Shown here piece after piece: positions 41,710 through 50,759 of a DNA stretch of 64,000 nt. Each line of letters starts with the position of its first letter. The stretch's first letter is position 1. Where the stretch lies: assembly GCA_035650275.1 (NCBI GenBank), contig DASRHY010000008.1, positions 1 through 64,000 on the forward strand, in the 5' to 3' direction. This stretch comes from DASRHY01 sp035650275 (GTDB taxonomy: Bacteria > Actinomycetota > Actinomycetes > Propionibacteriales > Kribbellaceae). The position numbers and the translations under genes were made by a program. Under the pieces are notes generated by a model that saw nothing but the letters and a program-made list of their open reading frames with translations, made no database searches and was not told the origin of the DNA.

Positions 41710-41904
41710 GGTTCCAGCGGGCAAAGGCCGAGCCCTTTTGACTGAAGGTTTCAGGTCGACTGAAGCCTCTCTGTCGATGAGAGCGTTTGCTTCGAGCCAG
41801 AACCCTTCACCCGACACAAGCCCTTCACTCGAACTGCTGTGTCCGAGAAAGGGCGCGACATTGCGCAAGTTCCCTGGATGCAGACGGCAGGAGGCTAGGC
41901 TCGC

Positions 41905-42324
41905 ATGGTGGGTGGGGAGAAGACGCCGGGGTACTCGGGCAAGCCGTTGGCGGCGAAGCTGGGGATCAAGCCGGAGCACGCGGTGGCTATGGACAACGCG
42001 CCGGCGGAGTTCGTGATCGCGGGACTGCCCGCCGGCGTTCGGCCGAGCCGGCGGCCGGGCCACACGTCGTACGACGTCGTGCTGGCCTTCTGCCCGGACC
42101 GGGCCCGGCTGGCCAAGCGCCTTCCGGCCCTGATCGAGCGGACCACTCCGGCGGGTGCGGTGTGGATCGCGTGGCCGAAGAGGTCGTCCGGCGTACCGAC
42201 GGACCTGACCGAGGACGGCATCCGCGAGATCGCGCTGCCGCTGGGCGTGGTGGACGTGAAGGTGTGCGCGGTGGACGACACCTGGTCCGGGCTCAAGCTG
42301 GTGCGGCGGCTCACTAACCGCTGA
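41905..42324 (+). CDS. DUF3052 family protein
   Basis: A 139-residue conserved actinobacterial protein. GYSGKPLAAKLGIKPEHAV at the N-terminus and WIAWPKRSSGVPTDLTEDGIRE in the second half are the family blocks, ending in DDTWSGLKLVRRL. The biochemical function is unknown. It is a single gene convergent with a kinase-like pseudogene whose open frame runs across it on the other strand. Confidence 0.85.
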   Translation: MVGGEKTPGYSGKPLAAKLGIKPEHAVAMDNAPAEFVIAGLPAGVRPSRRPGHTSYDVVLAFCPDRARLAKRLPALIERTTPAGAVWIAWPKRSSGVPTDLTEDGIREIALPLGVVDVKVCAVDDTWSGLKLVRRLTNR

Positions 42325-42329
42325 GGGCC

Positions 42330-42969
42330 GCGTGTACGACGCGGCGGCCGCATCGAGCTCCGGGACGGACGGGAACGGGCCGATCAGACCCGCGACCCGG
42401 GTCGCCGACCACGCACCCTGCTCGGCGTCCACCTCGCCGTCGAGCACGGTCCGGGCCTGTTCGGCGAGGAAGTTGAGCCAGATCGCCAGCCCGGTGGCGA
42501 ACAGCGTGCCGCCCGCGGGCGCGGCGAAGTCGTTGCTCCGGGCAATGGGTCCGCCGGCCTCCCGGTACGCGGCGGCCAAGCCGGAGTGGGCTGCCGGGCC
42601 ACCGGCGTGCTCGACGAGCAGCGCGCCCAGCTCGCGCCACGGCTCCAGCGGACCGTAGTTGTCCCAGTCGACCAACCAGCGCGTCCCGGCCGGGTCGAGC
42701 ACCACGTTGTTGCCGTTCAGGTCACGATGGCAGCGCACCATCGCACCGTACAGCCGCCACCAGCGCCCGTCGGCGGGCAGCACGTACCGGCCGGACGGCG
42801 TGGCCACCGCGCGCTGGCTCCGGACGCCCGCCGTGCGGCACCGTGCGACGTACGCCACCTCGGCCGCGACCGCGTCCTGGCCCGGGTCGAACCAGAACAG
42901 CCCAGACATCATGCCGGGAGCCGTCGGAAGGCGGCGACGGGTTATCGATCCGGTGGACCACAGGGTCAT
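42330..42969 (-). pseudogene. Aminoglycoside-phosphotransferase-like kinase, internally deleted
   Basis: A kinase-like frame with an N-lobe (GRYVLPADGRWWRLY) joined directly to the catalytic loop CHRDLNGNNVVLD and VDWDNYGPLEPWRELGALL. The roughly 100 residues normally lying between them are missing, which removes most of the hinge and part of the C-lobe. The frame also has no natural stop and runs on antisense through the DUF3052 gene to 41677. Both facts suggest a decayed gene. If translated, it would not be expected to be an active kinase. Confidence 0.55.
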
Positions 42970-43173
42970 CGGCCGGTCACCGACCGCTGTGACCTGGCGC
43001 ACAGCAAAACCGCAGGTAGGCGACACACCAACACGCGGACCAGCCGTTCATCTGGTCCGGCGCGCCGGTGGCCGGTCCTGGGGTGTGGAAGTTGTGCCCC
43101 GCCTATTAGCCTTGCCCTCGGGACCAAACCCGTTTCCCGGCACCTGACACGATCGGAAGAGGCGAACTGCCAA

Positions 43174-46100
43174 GTGGCCACCGAGCCATCTCAGACCGAG
43201 CCATCTCAATCGAACCCGCTGGCAGCCTTCGGCTCCAACGACTGGCTGGTCGACGAGATGTACGAGAAGTATCTCCAAGACCCGAACTCGGTGGACAAGG
43301 CTTGGTCGGAGTTCTTCAAGGGGTACACGCCGGGTAAGTCCGAGTCCCGTGAGCCCGCGGCCGGCACCAGCCGAACCGCCCAGACCGCGCGGGCCGCCCA
43401 GCCCACTCAGCAGCAGTCCCGGACCGCGACCCAGGCCGGACCCCAGGCCGGCGCACGCCCCGCGACCCAGCCCGGCGCCCAGCCGCCGGCCCCGCAGCAG
43501 AAGCAGCAGCCCGCGCAACAGCCCGCCCAGCCGGCTCAACAGACAGCGGGCCAGGCGGCGGCCACGCCGACCCCGACCGCGCAGACGACCCCGATGCCGA
43601 CCACCCCGGCCGCGAAGAGCGCGCCGAGGTCCGATGGCAGTACTCCGACCGGCGGCACCGTGAACCAGCCGCCGACCGCGAAGCCGAAGGCGGCCCCGGA
43701 GACCAGCGGCGACGCCGACACCACGATCCTGCGCGGCGCCCCGGCACGGACCGCGCAGAACATGGAGACCAGCCTCCAGGTCCCGACCGCGACCAGCGTC
43801 CGGCAGGTACCGGTCAAGCTGCTGATCGACAACCGGATCGTGATCAACAACCACCTGAAGAGGGCGCGGGGCGGCAAGGTCTCGTTCACGCACCTGATCG
43901 GGTGGGCGCTGGTCAAGGCGCTGAAGACGCTGCCGGAGATGAATGCGTCGTTCGCCGAGATCGACGGCAAGCCGAACCTGGTGAAGCCGCAGCACATCAA
44001 CCTCGGCCTGGCCATCGACATGCAGAAGCCGGACGGTACCCGGCAGCTGCTGGTGCCGTCGATCAAGGCCGCCGAGGAGATGAACTTCGCCGAGTTCTGG
44101 ATGGCGTACGAGGACATCGTGCGCCGGGCCCGGGACAACAAGCTGGCGCTGCCGGACTTCCAGGGCACCACGATCAGCCTGACCAACCCGGGCACGATCG
44201 GCACGCAGCACTCGGTGCCGCGGCTGATGGCAGGCCAGGGCTGCATCGTCGGCGTCGGTGCGATGGAGTACCCGCCGGAGTACCAGGGCGCGGCCGACGA
44301 GACGATGGCCAAGCTCGCGGTCAGCAAGGTGATGACGCTGACCTCGACGTACGACCACCGGATCATCCAGGGCGCGCAGTCCGGCGAGTTCCTGCGCCGG
44401 CTGCACCACCTGATCCTCGGCGAGGACAGCTTCTACGACGAGATCTTCCGCGCGCTGCGGATCCCGTACGAGCCGATCCGCTGGGCCGCGGACCTGCCGC
44501 ACAGCCACGAGGAGGACGTCAGCAAGCAGGCGCGCATCCTCGAGCTGATCCACGCCTACCGGGTGCGCGGCCACATCATGGCCGACACCGACCCGCTGGA
44601 GTACAAGCAGCGCAGCCACCCCGACCTGGACGTCGTCACGCACGGCCTGACGCTCTGGGACCTGGACCGCGAGTTCGCAACCGGATCGTTCGGGTCCACA
44701 GGCAAGCGGTTCATGAAGCTGCGCCAGATCCTCGGCATCCTGCGCGACTCGTACTGCCGCACCACCGGCATCGAGTACATGCACATCCAGGACCCCGAGC
44801 AGCGCAAGTGGATCCAGGACCGGGTCGAGCGCCCGCACGTGAAGCCGCCGCGCGAGGAGCAGTTGCGGATCCTGGCCAAGCTGAACGAGGCCGAGGCGTT
44901 CGAGACGTTCCTGCAGACCAAGTACGTCGGCCAGAAGCGGTTCTCGCTGGAGGGCGGCGAGACCACTATCCCGCTGCTGGACGAGCTCTGCGAGGAGGCC
45001 GCCGGGGCCGGTCTGGACGAGGTCGTCATCGGGATGGCGCACCGCGGCCGGCTGAACGTGCTGGCGAACATCGTCGGCAAGTCGTACAGCCAGATCTTCC
45101 GCGAGTTCGACGGCAACATCGACCCGCGGACGGTGCAGGGTTCCGGCGACGTGAAGTACCACCTGGGCGCGGAGGGCGAGTTCGTCTCCGAGCACGGCGA
45201 CCGGATCAAGGTGTCGGTGGCGGCGAACCCGTCCCACCTGGAGACCGTGGACCCCGTGGTGGAGGGCATCGCCCGGGCCAAGCAGGACCTGCTGAACCGC
45301 GGCGTCGAGTTCCCGGTGCTGCCGGTGCTGGTACACGGTGACGCGGCGTTCGCGGGCCAGGGTGTGGTCGCGGAGACGCTGAATCTGTCCCAGCTGCGCG
45401 GGTACCGGACCGGCGGCACGATCCACCTGATCGTGAACAACCAGGTCGGCTTCACCACCTCGCCGGCGTCGTCGCGCTCGTCGATGTACTGCACCGACGT
45501 GGCCCGGATGGTGCAGGCGCCGATCTTCCACGTGAACGGCGACGACCCGGAGGCCTGCCTGCGGGTCGCGGACCTGGCCTTCGAGTACCGCCAGGCGTTC
45601 AACAAGGACGTCGTGATCGACCTGATCTGCTACCGCCGGCGCGGGCACAACGAGGGCGACGACCCGAGCTTCACCCAGCCGCTGATGTACGACCTGATCG
45701 AGCAGAAGCGGTCCGTGCGCAAGCTCTACACCGAGTCCCTGATCGGCCGTGGCGACATCACGGTCGAGGAGGCCGAGCAGGCGATGCGGGACTACCAGCA
45801 GCGGCTGGAGCGCGTCTTCACCGAGGTCCGCGAGGCGAAGGCGGAGCCGGACACCCCGCCCCCGTACGTGTCGGTGCCGGTCTACCCGGACAAGCCCGAG
45901 GGACCGGACGCGACCGCGACCACACCGGAGGCGCTGAAGAAGATCGCCGACGCCTACACCACCCTCCCGGAGGGCTTCACCGCGCACCCGAAGGTGCTGC
46001 CGCAGCTGCAGCGCCGGGCCGCGGCGATTACCCAGGGCCCGATCGACTGGGGTACGGCGGAGATGATGGCGTTCGGTTCACTGCTGCTGGACGGCCGGCC

Positions 46101-47073
46101 GGTCCGGCTGGCCGGTCAGGACAGCCGCCGCGGCACCTTCGTGCAGCGGTTCGCCGCGGTCATCGACAGGGTCGCCGGCACCGACCACATCCCGCTGCAG
46201 CACCTGGACGAGAACCAGGCCAGCTTCTTCGTCTACGACTCGCTGCTCAGCGAGTACGCCGCGCTCGGCTTCGAGTACGGCTACTCGGTGGCGCGGCCGG
46301 AGGCGCTGGTGCTGTGGGAGGCACAGTTCGGCGACTTCGTGAACGGCGCCCAGACCATCATCGACGAGTACGTCTCCTCCGGTGAGGCCAAGTGGGGCCA
46401 GCGCAGCGGTGTCGTGCTGCTGCTGCCGCACGGGTACGAGGGCCAGGGCCCGGACCACTCGTCGGCGCGGATCGAGCGGTTCCTGGCGCTGTGCGCCGAG
46501 GAGTCGATGACAGTGGCGCAGCCGTCGACGCCCGCGTCGTACTTCCACCTGCTGCGCCGGCACTCGCTGGGCGAGGAACACCGGCCGCTGATCGTGTTCA
46601 CGCCGAAGCAGCTGCTCCGGCTGAAGGCGGCGGTATCGCAGCCCGCGGACTTCACCCGCGGCACGTTCCACCCCGTGCTGGGCGACGCCCAGGCGGAGCA
46701 GAACCCCGCAACGGTCGACCGCATCCTGCTGGCCTCCGGCCGGGTCGTCTACGACCTGCTCTCCGAGCGGAAGAAGGCGGAGCCGGACAAGATCAGCAGT
46801 GCGATCGTGCGGGTCGAGCAGCTGTACCCGCTGCCGGTCGCGGAGATCCAGGCCGAGATGGCGAAGTACCCGAACCTGCAGGAGGTCCGCTGGGTGCAGG
46901 ACGAGCCGGCGAACCAGGGCCCGTGGCCGTTCGTCGCGCTGAACCTGACCCAGCACCTGGGTGGCAAGCCGTTCTACCGGGTGTCCCGCCCGGAGATGTC
47001 GGCACCGTCCGTCGGCTCGCACAGCGTGCATCTCGCCGAGCAGCAGACCCTGGTCAAGCAGGCGTTCAGCTGA
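43174..47073 (+). CDS. kgd: Multifunctional 2-oxoglutarate dehydrogenase/decarboxylase (E1 with E2-like domain)
   Basis: A 1299-residue actinobacterial KGD/OdhA-type enzyme of the TCA cycle. Residues 13-46 form the N-terminal segment (FGSNDWLVDEMYEKYL), followed by a Gln/Pro/Ala linker to about 180. An E2-like acyltransferase domain follows to about 430 (ISLTNPGTIGTQHSVPRLM; catalytic TYDHRIIQGAQSGEFLRRLH). It has no lipoyl domain, as expected. The ThDP-dependent E1 part then has IGMAHRGRLNVLANI, HLGAEGEF, SVAANPSHLE, HGDAAFAGQGVVAETLNLSQL and RRRGHNEGDDP. GTG at 43174 begins at the family N-terminus. The linker is longer and more Gln-rich than in mycobacteria. DUF6104 follows by 7 bp. Confidence 0.95.
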   Translation: MATEPSQTEPSQSNPLAAFGSNDWLVDEMYEKYLQDPNSVDKAWSEFFKGYTPGKSESREPAAGTSRTAQTARAAQPTQQQSRTATQAGPQAGARPATQPGAQPPAPQQKQQPAQQPAQPAQQTAGQAAATPTPTAQTTPMPTTPAAKSAPRSDGSTPTGGTVNQPPTAKPKAAPETSGDADTTILRGAPARTAQNMETSLQVPTATSVRQVPVKLLIDNRIVINNHLKRARGGKVSFTHLIGWALVKALKTLPEMNASFAEIDGKPNLVKPQHINLGLAIDMQKPDGTRQLLVPSIKAAEEMNFAEFWMAYEDIVRRARDNKLALPDFQGTTISLTNPGTIGTQHSVPRLMAGQGCIVGVGAMEYPPEYQGAADETMAKLAVSKVMTLTSTYDHRIIQGAQSGEFLRRLHHLILGEDSFYDEIFRALRIPYEPIRWAADLPHSHEEDVSKQARILELIHAYRVRGHIMADTDPLEYKQRSHPDLDVVTHGLTLWDLDREFATGSFGSTGKRFMKLRQILGILRDSYCRTTGIEYMHIQDPEQRKWIQDRVERPHVKPPREEQLRILAKLNEAEAFETFLQTKYVGQKRFSLEGGETTIPLLDELCEEAAGAGLDEVVIGMAHRGRLNVLANIVGKSYSQIFREFDGNIDPRTVQGSGDVKYHLGAEGEFVSEHGDRIKVSVAANPSHLETVDPVVEGIARAKQDLLNRGVEFPVLPVLVHGDAAFAGQGVVAETLNLSQLRGYRTGGTIHLIVNNQVGFTTSPASSRSSMYCTDVARMVQAPIFHVNGDDPEACLRVADLAFEYRQAFNKDVVIDLICYRRRGHNEGDDPSFTQPLMYDLIEQKRSVRKLYTESLIGRGDITVEEAEQAMRDYQQRLERVFTEVREAKAEPDTPPPYVSVPVYPDKPEGPDATATTPEALKKIADAYTTLPEGFTAHPKVLPQLQRRAAAITQGPIDWGTAEMMAFGSLLLDGRPVRLAGQDSRRGTFVQRFAAVIDRVAGTDHIPLQHLDENQASFFVYDSLLSEYAALGFEYGYSVARPEALVLWEAQFGDFVNGAQTIIDEYVSSGEAKWGQRSGVVLLLPHGYEGQGPDHSSARIERFLALCAEESMTVAQPSTPASYFHLLRRHSLGEEHRPLIVFTPKQLLRLKAAVSQPADFTRGTFHPVLGDAQAEQNPATVDRILLASGRVVYDLLSERKKAEPDKISSAIVRVEQLYPLPVAEIQAEMAKYPNLQEVRWVQDEPANQGPWPFVALNLTQHLGGKPFYRVSRPEMSAPSVGSHSVHLAEQQTLVKQAFS

Positions 47074-47080
47074 GGCTGCG

Positions 47081-47257
47081 TTGTACTTCACCGACAGAGG
47101 GATCGAGGAGCTCGAGCACCGGCGGGGCGAGGAGGACGTCTCGCTGGCGTGGATCGCGGAGCGGCTGCGTGAGTTCGTCGACCTGAACCCCGAGTTCGAG
47201 ACGCCGGTCGAGCGGTTCGCCACCTGGCTGGCCCGCCTCGACGACGAGGACGACTGA
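47081..47257 (+). CDS. Small DUF6104-like protein
   Basis: A 58-residue acidic protein beginning (TTG start) MYFTDRGIEELEHRRGEEDV and ending LARLDDEDD. Relatives of the same length are common directly after or near 2-oxoglutarate dehydrogenase and housekeeping genes in actinobacteria. It starts 7 bp past kgd and is surely co-transcribed. Function unknown. Confidence 0.75.
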   Translation: MYFTDRGIEELEHRRGEEDVSLAWIAERLREFVDLNPEFETPVERFATWLARLDDEDD

Positions 47258-47266
47258 CGACGGGAG

Positions 47267-47608
47267 CTAGCCGATCTTGGGGCGGGGGCGCGGCGGCGGG
47301 TCGGGGGCCAGGGTACCGTCGGCGGCGATGTGCTGAAAGATCTGCTCGACCAGTGTGAGCACGTGCGGGTCGTCGACGGTGTAGATGTGCCGCCGGCCCT
47401 CCCGGCGCGCGGTGATGATGCCGGCCAGCCTGAGCTTGCCGAGGTGCTGGCTGGCGGTGGCGATGCTGACGCCGACCCGGTCCGCCAGCGTGCCGACGTC
47501 GTACTCGCCCTGCGCAGCGAGCGAGACCAGGTGCAGCCGGACCGGGGCCGACAGCAGCGCGAACGTGCGGGCGGCGACGGCTAGCTGGGGTCCGGTCGGT
47601 TCGTCCAT
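47267..47608 (-). CDS. ArsR-family regulator
   Basis: A 113-residue winged-helix repressor: FALLSAPVRLHLVSLAAQGEYDVGTLADRVGVSIATASQHLGKL, then ITARREGRRHIYTVDD. No cysteine pair for metals is visible, so the signal may not be arsenic or cadmium. It is divergent from a cation antiporter, and a palindrome lies in between, suggesting direct control of that gene. Confidence 0.85.
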   Translation of the reverse strand: MDEPTGPQLAVAARTFALLSAPVRLHLVSLAAQGEYDVGTLADRVGVSIATASQHLGKLRLAGIITARREGRRHIYTVDDPHVLTLVEQIFQHIAADGTLAPDPPPRPRPKIG

Positions 47609-47677
47609 CGCGGACTCATTGTCGCTGCTGAGTCCACCCCACGTCCCGCGACCGGCCGCACCCACGACGCTTTGATG

Positions 47678-47694
47678 TTTCGTTGATTGCGAAA
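47678..47694. promoter_or_regulatory. Possible ArsR operator
   Basis: TTTCG-TTGATTG-CGAAA is an inverted repeat in the AT-rich gap between the divergent ArsR and antiporter genes. Confidence 0.5.
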
Positions 47695-47719
47695 GTATGC
47701 AACCATTGACCATGTGCTG

Positions 47720-48997
47720 ATGACGCTTCGACCCGCGCTGGTGTGCCTCACCGTCGCGCTCCCAGCCGTCCTCGTCCGCCTCACTGGCATCCATCCGGCC
47801 GCGCCGATCGCCCTGATCGTGTACGGCGCCGGCGTCGTGGCCGCGTCGTTCGTGCTGGCCTGGGCCGCGGAGGCCGCCGAGGTGGACATCTCCGGCGGGC
47901 TGGCGACCGCGCTGCTGGCGCTGATCGCGGTGCTGCCCGAGTACGCGGTCGACCTCTACTTCGCGCACACGGCCGGCAGCGACCCGGCGTACACCGCCTA
48001 TGCGGCCGCCAACATGACCGGATCGAACCGGCTGCTGCTCGGCCTCGGCTGGTCGATGGTCGCCGGCCTCGCTCTGCTGATCGCCAGCCGCCGGGCGGGT
48101 CGCCCGGTTCGTGAGCTGGTCCTGGACACCGGCTACCGCCGCGAGCTCGGGTTCCTCGCGATCGCCGCGGGGGTCGCGTTCGTGATGCCGCTGACCGGGC
48201 AGATCCACCTGCTGCTGGGCATCGGGCTGCTCGGGTTCTTCGGGTTCTACCTGTGGCGGGCCGCGGTGTCCGGCAACCACAGCGAGCCGGACCTGGTCGG
48301 CCCCGCGGCCCGGATCGGCGCCCTCCCCACACACCAGCGCCGGCCGCTCGTGGTGGCGCTGTTCGTCGCCGCGGGCCTGATCATCCTGGCCAGCGCCGAG
48401 CCGTTCGCGGAGTCGCTGGTGGCCAGCGGGCAGACGCTCGGCATCGACCAGTTCCTGCTGGTGCAGTGGCTGGCGCCATTCGCGTCGGAGTCGCCGGAGC
48501 TGATCGTCGCGGTGCTGTTCGCGCTGCGCGGCCGGGGCGCGGCCGCACTCGGCCTGCTGATCTCGGCCAAGGTGAACCAGTGGACGCTGCTGGTCGGCAG
48601 TCTGCCGGTCGCCTACGCGATCGGCGGCGGCTCGACCGCGCTGCCGCTGGACGGCCGCCAGGTCGAGGAGGTGCTGCTGACGGCGACGCAGACCGCACTC
48701 GGCGTCGCCGTACTGCTCTCGCTGCGCTTCCCCCGCTGGGCGGCGCCGGCCCTGTTCGGCCTGTTCGCGGTGCAGTTCGCCATCCCCGGACAGCACGGGC
48801 GGCTGATGCTCTCGCTCGTGTACGCCGTGCTGGCGGCCGCGGTGCTCTTCCGGCACCGGGACTGGATCCTGCCGACACTTGCGGCGCCGTTCCGGTCCGG
48901 CCGGGACGAGGTCAGCTCGCCTGCCGAGCGGGAGCCGGTCCTGGCCGGCCACGGCGACGGCCGTACAGCCAGCGCTCCCCCGCCGCGGTCCCGGTGA
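47720..48997 (+). CDS. Calcium/cation antiporter of the CaCA superfamily
   Basis: A 425-residue membrane protein with about eleven hydrophobic segments. The two alpha-repeats of CaCA exchangers are visible: ALIAVLPEYAVDLYFA ... NMTGSNRLLLG in the first half and LAPFASESPELIVAVLFA ... ISAKVNQWTLLVGSLPVAYA in the second. The conserved Glu residues (LPEY, SPEL) are the ion ligands. Which ion is moved (Ca2+, Na+ or H+) is not evident. The start is uncertain: ATG 47720 is used, GTG 47714 or TTG 47687 also fit. Its tail overlaps the convergent WhiB-like gene by 86 bp. Confidence 0.8.
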   Translation: MTLRPALVCLTVALPAVLVRLTGIHPAAPIALIVYGAGVVAASFVLAWAAEAAEVDISGGLATALLALIAVLPEYAVDLYFAHTAGSDPAYTAYAAANMTGSNRLLLGLGWSMVAGLALLIASRRAGRPVRELVLDTGYRRELGFLAIAAGVAFVMPLTGQIHLLLGIGLLGFFGFYLWRAAVSGNHSEPDLVGPAARIGALPTHQRRPLVVALFVAAGLIILASAEPFAESLVASGQTLGIDQFLLVQWLAPFASESPELIVAVLFALRGRGAAALGLLISAKVNQWTLLVGSLPVAYAIGGGSTALPLDGRQVEEVLLTATQTALGVAVLLSLRFPRWAAPALFGLFAVQFAIPGQHGRLMLSLVYAVLAAAVLFRHRDWILPTLAAPFRSGRDEVSSPAEREPVLAGHGDGRTASAPPPRSR

Positions 48998-49175
48998 ACC
49001 CGGTCCGGCGGGCCCACTGCCGGCAGTCCTCGACCACCGGACACCGAGTGAGGCAGATCGCTGCCGCGCGGCGCTGCTGACCAGGTTCCGCGGTCTCGTC
49101 GTACGCCGGCGCCTGACCCACGCATGCGGCCCGGTCCATCCAGCGGTCCGCCGGGTCGACGATCACGGTGAGCAT
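48912..49175 (-). CDS. Atypical WhiB-like protein
   Basis: An 87-residue protein of WhiB shape. Four cysteines are present: one in RAACVGQAP and three in ICLTRCPVVEDC. The usual spacing is C-x2-C-x5-C; here it is C-x3-C-x5-C. The G(V/I)WGG turn is replaced by FTGTAAGERW, while the basic tail YGRRRGRPG remains. ATG at 49175 follows GAGGAG. It may bind an altered Fe-S cluster or have lost that role. It overlaps the end of the antiporter gene on the other strand. Confidence 0.75.
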   Translation of the reverse strand: MLTVIVDPADRWMDRAACVGQAPAYDETAEPGQQRRAAAICLTRCPVVEDCRQWARRTGFTGTAAGERWLYGRRRGRPGPAPARQAS

Positions 49176-49271
49176 CGGTCTCCTCATGGCCGTCAGCCTG
49201 AGCGATCAGCGTTGCCACCGTGGGTCGGCATTGTTACCGCCGTGCAACGTTGCTAGGGCGCCCGTCAACGG

Positions 49272-49778
49272 CTAACGGACCATCCGGATCTCGGTCTCGC
49301 CGAAGCGCGGCTCGTCCTTGCGCGCGCCGTCCGGCCGGAACCCGTGCCGCGTGTAGAAGTCCCGCGCCCGGACGTTGTTCTCGAACAGCCAGACACTGGC
49401 CGGCTGGTTGCCGATGGCAACCTCCAGTAGCCGGGTCCCGAGGCCGTGGCCCCACCAGGCCTTGCGGACATAGATCGCGTACAGCTCGAGCGGGTACGGC
49501 GCGTCCGGGTCCCGGCTGATGCCGGGCGCGGAGAACCCGACCACCCGGTCGGTCACCGGCGCGGTATCGCCGTCGGGATGCAGCGCGACCCAGCGCTCGG
49601 CACCGTCCTCGAGGTCGGCCTGCCAGCGCTCGGTACGCCGGGCCACGTCCCGGGTCGCCTCGGCCAGCTTCGCCGGATCCACCAGGCCGTCGTACGCCTC
49701 CTGCCAGCAGCTCGCGTGGCAGTGCGCCGCGGCCTCGGCATCGGCGACGGTCGCGCGTCGTACGAGGATCTCGCTCAC
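49272..49778 (-). CDS. GNAT-family N-acetyltransferase
   Basis: A 168-residue acetyltransferase. LYAIYVRKAWWGHGLGTRLLEVAI contains the acetyl-CoA loop (R/Q-x2-G-x-G/A seen as WWGHGLG), and VWLFENNVRARDFYTRHGFRPDG the C-terminal motif. GTG start at 49778. The acceptor is unknown. It is 2 bp from the end of the upstream dehydrogenase gene. Confidence 0.87.
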   Translation of the reverse strand: MSEILVRRATVADAEAAAHCHASCWQEAYDGLVDPAKLAEATRDVARRTERWQADLEDGAERWVALHPDGDTAPVTDRVVGFSAPGISRDPDAPYPLELYAIYVRKAWWGHGLGTRLLEVAIGNQPASVWLFENNVRARDFYTRHGFRPDGARKDEPRFGETEIRMVR

Positions 49779-49780
49779 GG

Positions 49781-50758
49781 TTACACAGTGAAAACGATCT
49801 TGCCGAAGACGTCACCGGAGCTCATCGCCTCGAACCCGTCCCGGGCCTTGGCCAGCGGCAGCGTCCGGTCGATGTGCGGCCGGACCCCCGCCGTGTCCAG
49901 GAACGACAACAGCCCGGCAAGCTCCGCCCGGGTCCCCATCGTCGAGCCCTGCACCCGCAGCTGCAGGAAGAAGATCCGGTTCAGCTCGCCCGACTTCGGC
50001 GTGAAGCCGCTGGTGGCGCCGGACAGCACCAGCGTGCCGCCGGGGCGCAGCGACTTCAGCGAGTGCGACCAGGTGGCGGCGCCGACCGTGTCCATCACCG
50101 CGTCGACCCGGCCGGGCAGCCGGGCACCGGACTCGAACGCGTCGTGCGCGCCGATCTCGGCAGCCTTGGCCCGCTTGGCCTGGTCCCGGCTGGTCGCCCA
50201 GACCCGGAACCCGCCCGCTCTCGCCAGCGCGATCAGCGCGGTCGCGACCCCGCCGCCGGCGCCCTGCACGAGCACGGTGTCGCCCGGCTTCAGCCCGGAC
50301 TGGGTGAACAGCATCCGGTACGCCGTCAGCCAGGCCGTCGGCAGGCAGGCGGCCTCCTCGAACGACAGCCCGGCCGGCTTCGGTACGACGTTCTGCCGCG
50401 GTACCGCGACCCGCTCGGCCAGCGTGCCCTGGTACCGCTCGCTGAGCAGCGACCGCTTCGGGTCCAGTGTCTCGTCGCCGCGCCAGGCCGGGTCCGCGAT
50501 CACCGCGTGCACCACGACCTCGTTGCCGTCGGCATCGATACCGGCGGCATCGCAGCCGAGGATCATCGGCAGCTTGTCCTCGGACAGTCCGACACCCTTC
50601 AGCGACCACAGGTCATGGTGGTTCAGCGCCGTCGCCTTGACGTCGACAGTCGTCCACCCATCGGGCACGTCCGGCTCGGGCCGCTCCCCGACCTCCAGCG
50701 CGGAGACCGGGTCGTCCGGGGCGAACCTGGCAGCGTACGCGGCAAGCATGCGGCTCAC
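49781..50758 (-). CDS. Zinc-type alcohol dehydrogenase/quinone oxidoreductase-like MDR protein
   Basis: A 325-residue medium-chain dehydrogenase. ALNHHDLWSLKG and PMILGCDAAGID form the catalytic domain, VLVQGAGGGVATALIALARAGGFRVWATSR the NADPH-binding motif. Zinc ligands are not clearly conserved, so the quinone-oxidoreductase branch is likely. The start may be GTG 50758 or ATG 50749; neither has a strong ribosome site. It lies 1 bp after the malic enzyme stop and may be co-transcribed with it. Confidence 0.83.
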   Translation of the reverse strand: MSRMLAAYAARFAPDDPVSALEVGERPEPDVPDGWTTVDVKATALNHHDLWSLKGVGLSEDKLPMILGCDAAGIDADGNEVVVHAVIADPAWRGDETLDPKRSLLSERYQGTLAERVAVPRQNVVPKPAGLSFEEAACLPTAWLTAYRMLFTQSGLKPGDTVLVQGAGGGVATALIALARAGGFRVWATSRDQAKRAKAAEIGAHDAFESGARLPGRVDAVMDTVGAATWSHSLKSLRPGGTLVLSGATSGFTPKSGELNRIFFLQLRVQGSTMGTRAELAGLLSFLDTAGVRPHIDRTLPLAKARDGFEAMSSGDVFGKIVFTV

Positions 50759-50759
50759 T

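Noticed and set aside
41677..42325. Continuation of the kinase-like frame antisense to DUF3052
   Set aside because: It is open only because the natural stop is missing. The DUF3052 gene on the other strand is well conserved.
43048..45987. A 979-codon frame antisense to kgd
   Set aside because: Composition is Leu/Arg/Val/Asp-rich as expected for the complement of a high-GC gene, with no domain. kgd on the plus strand is certain.
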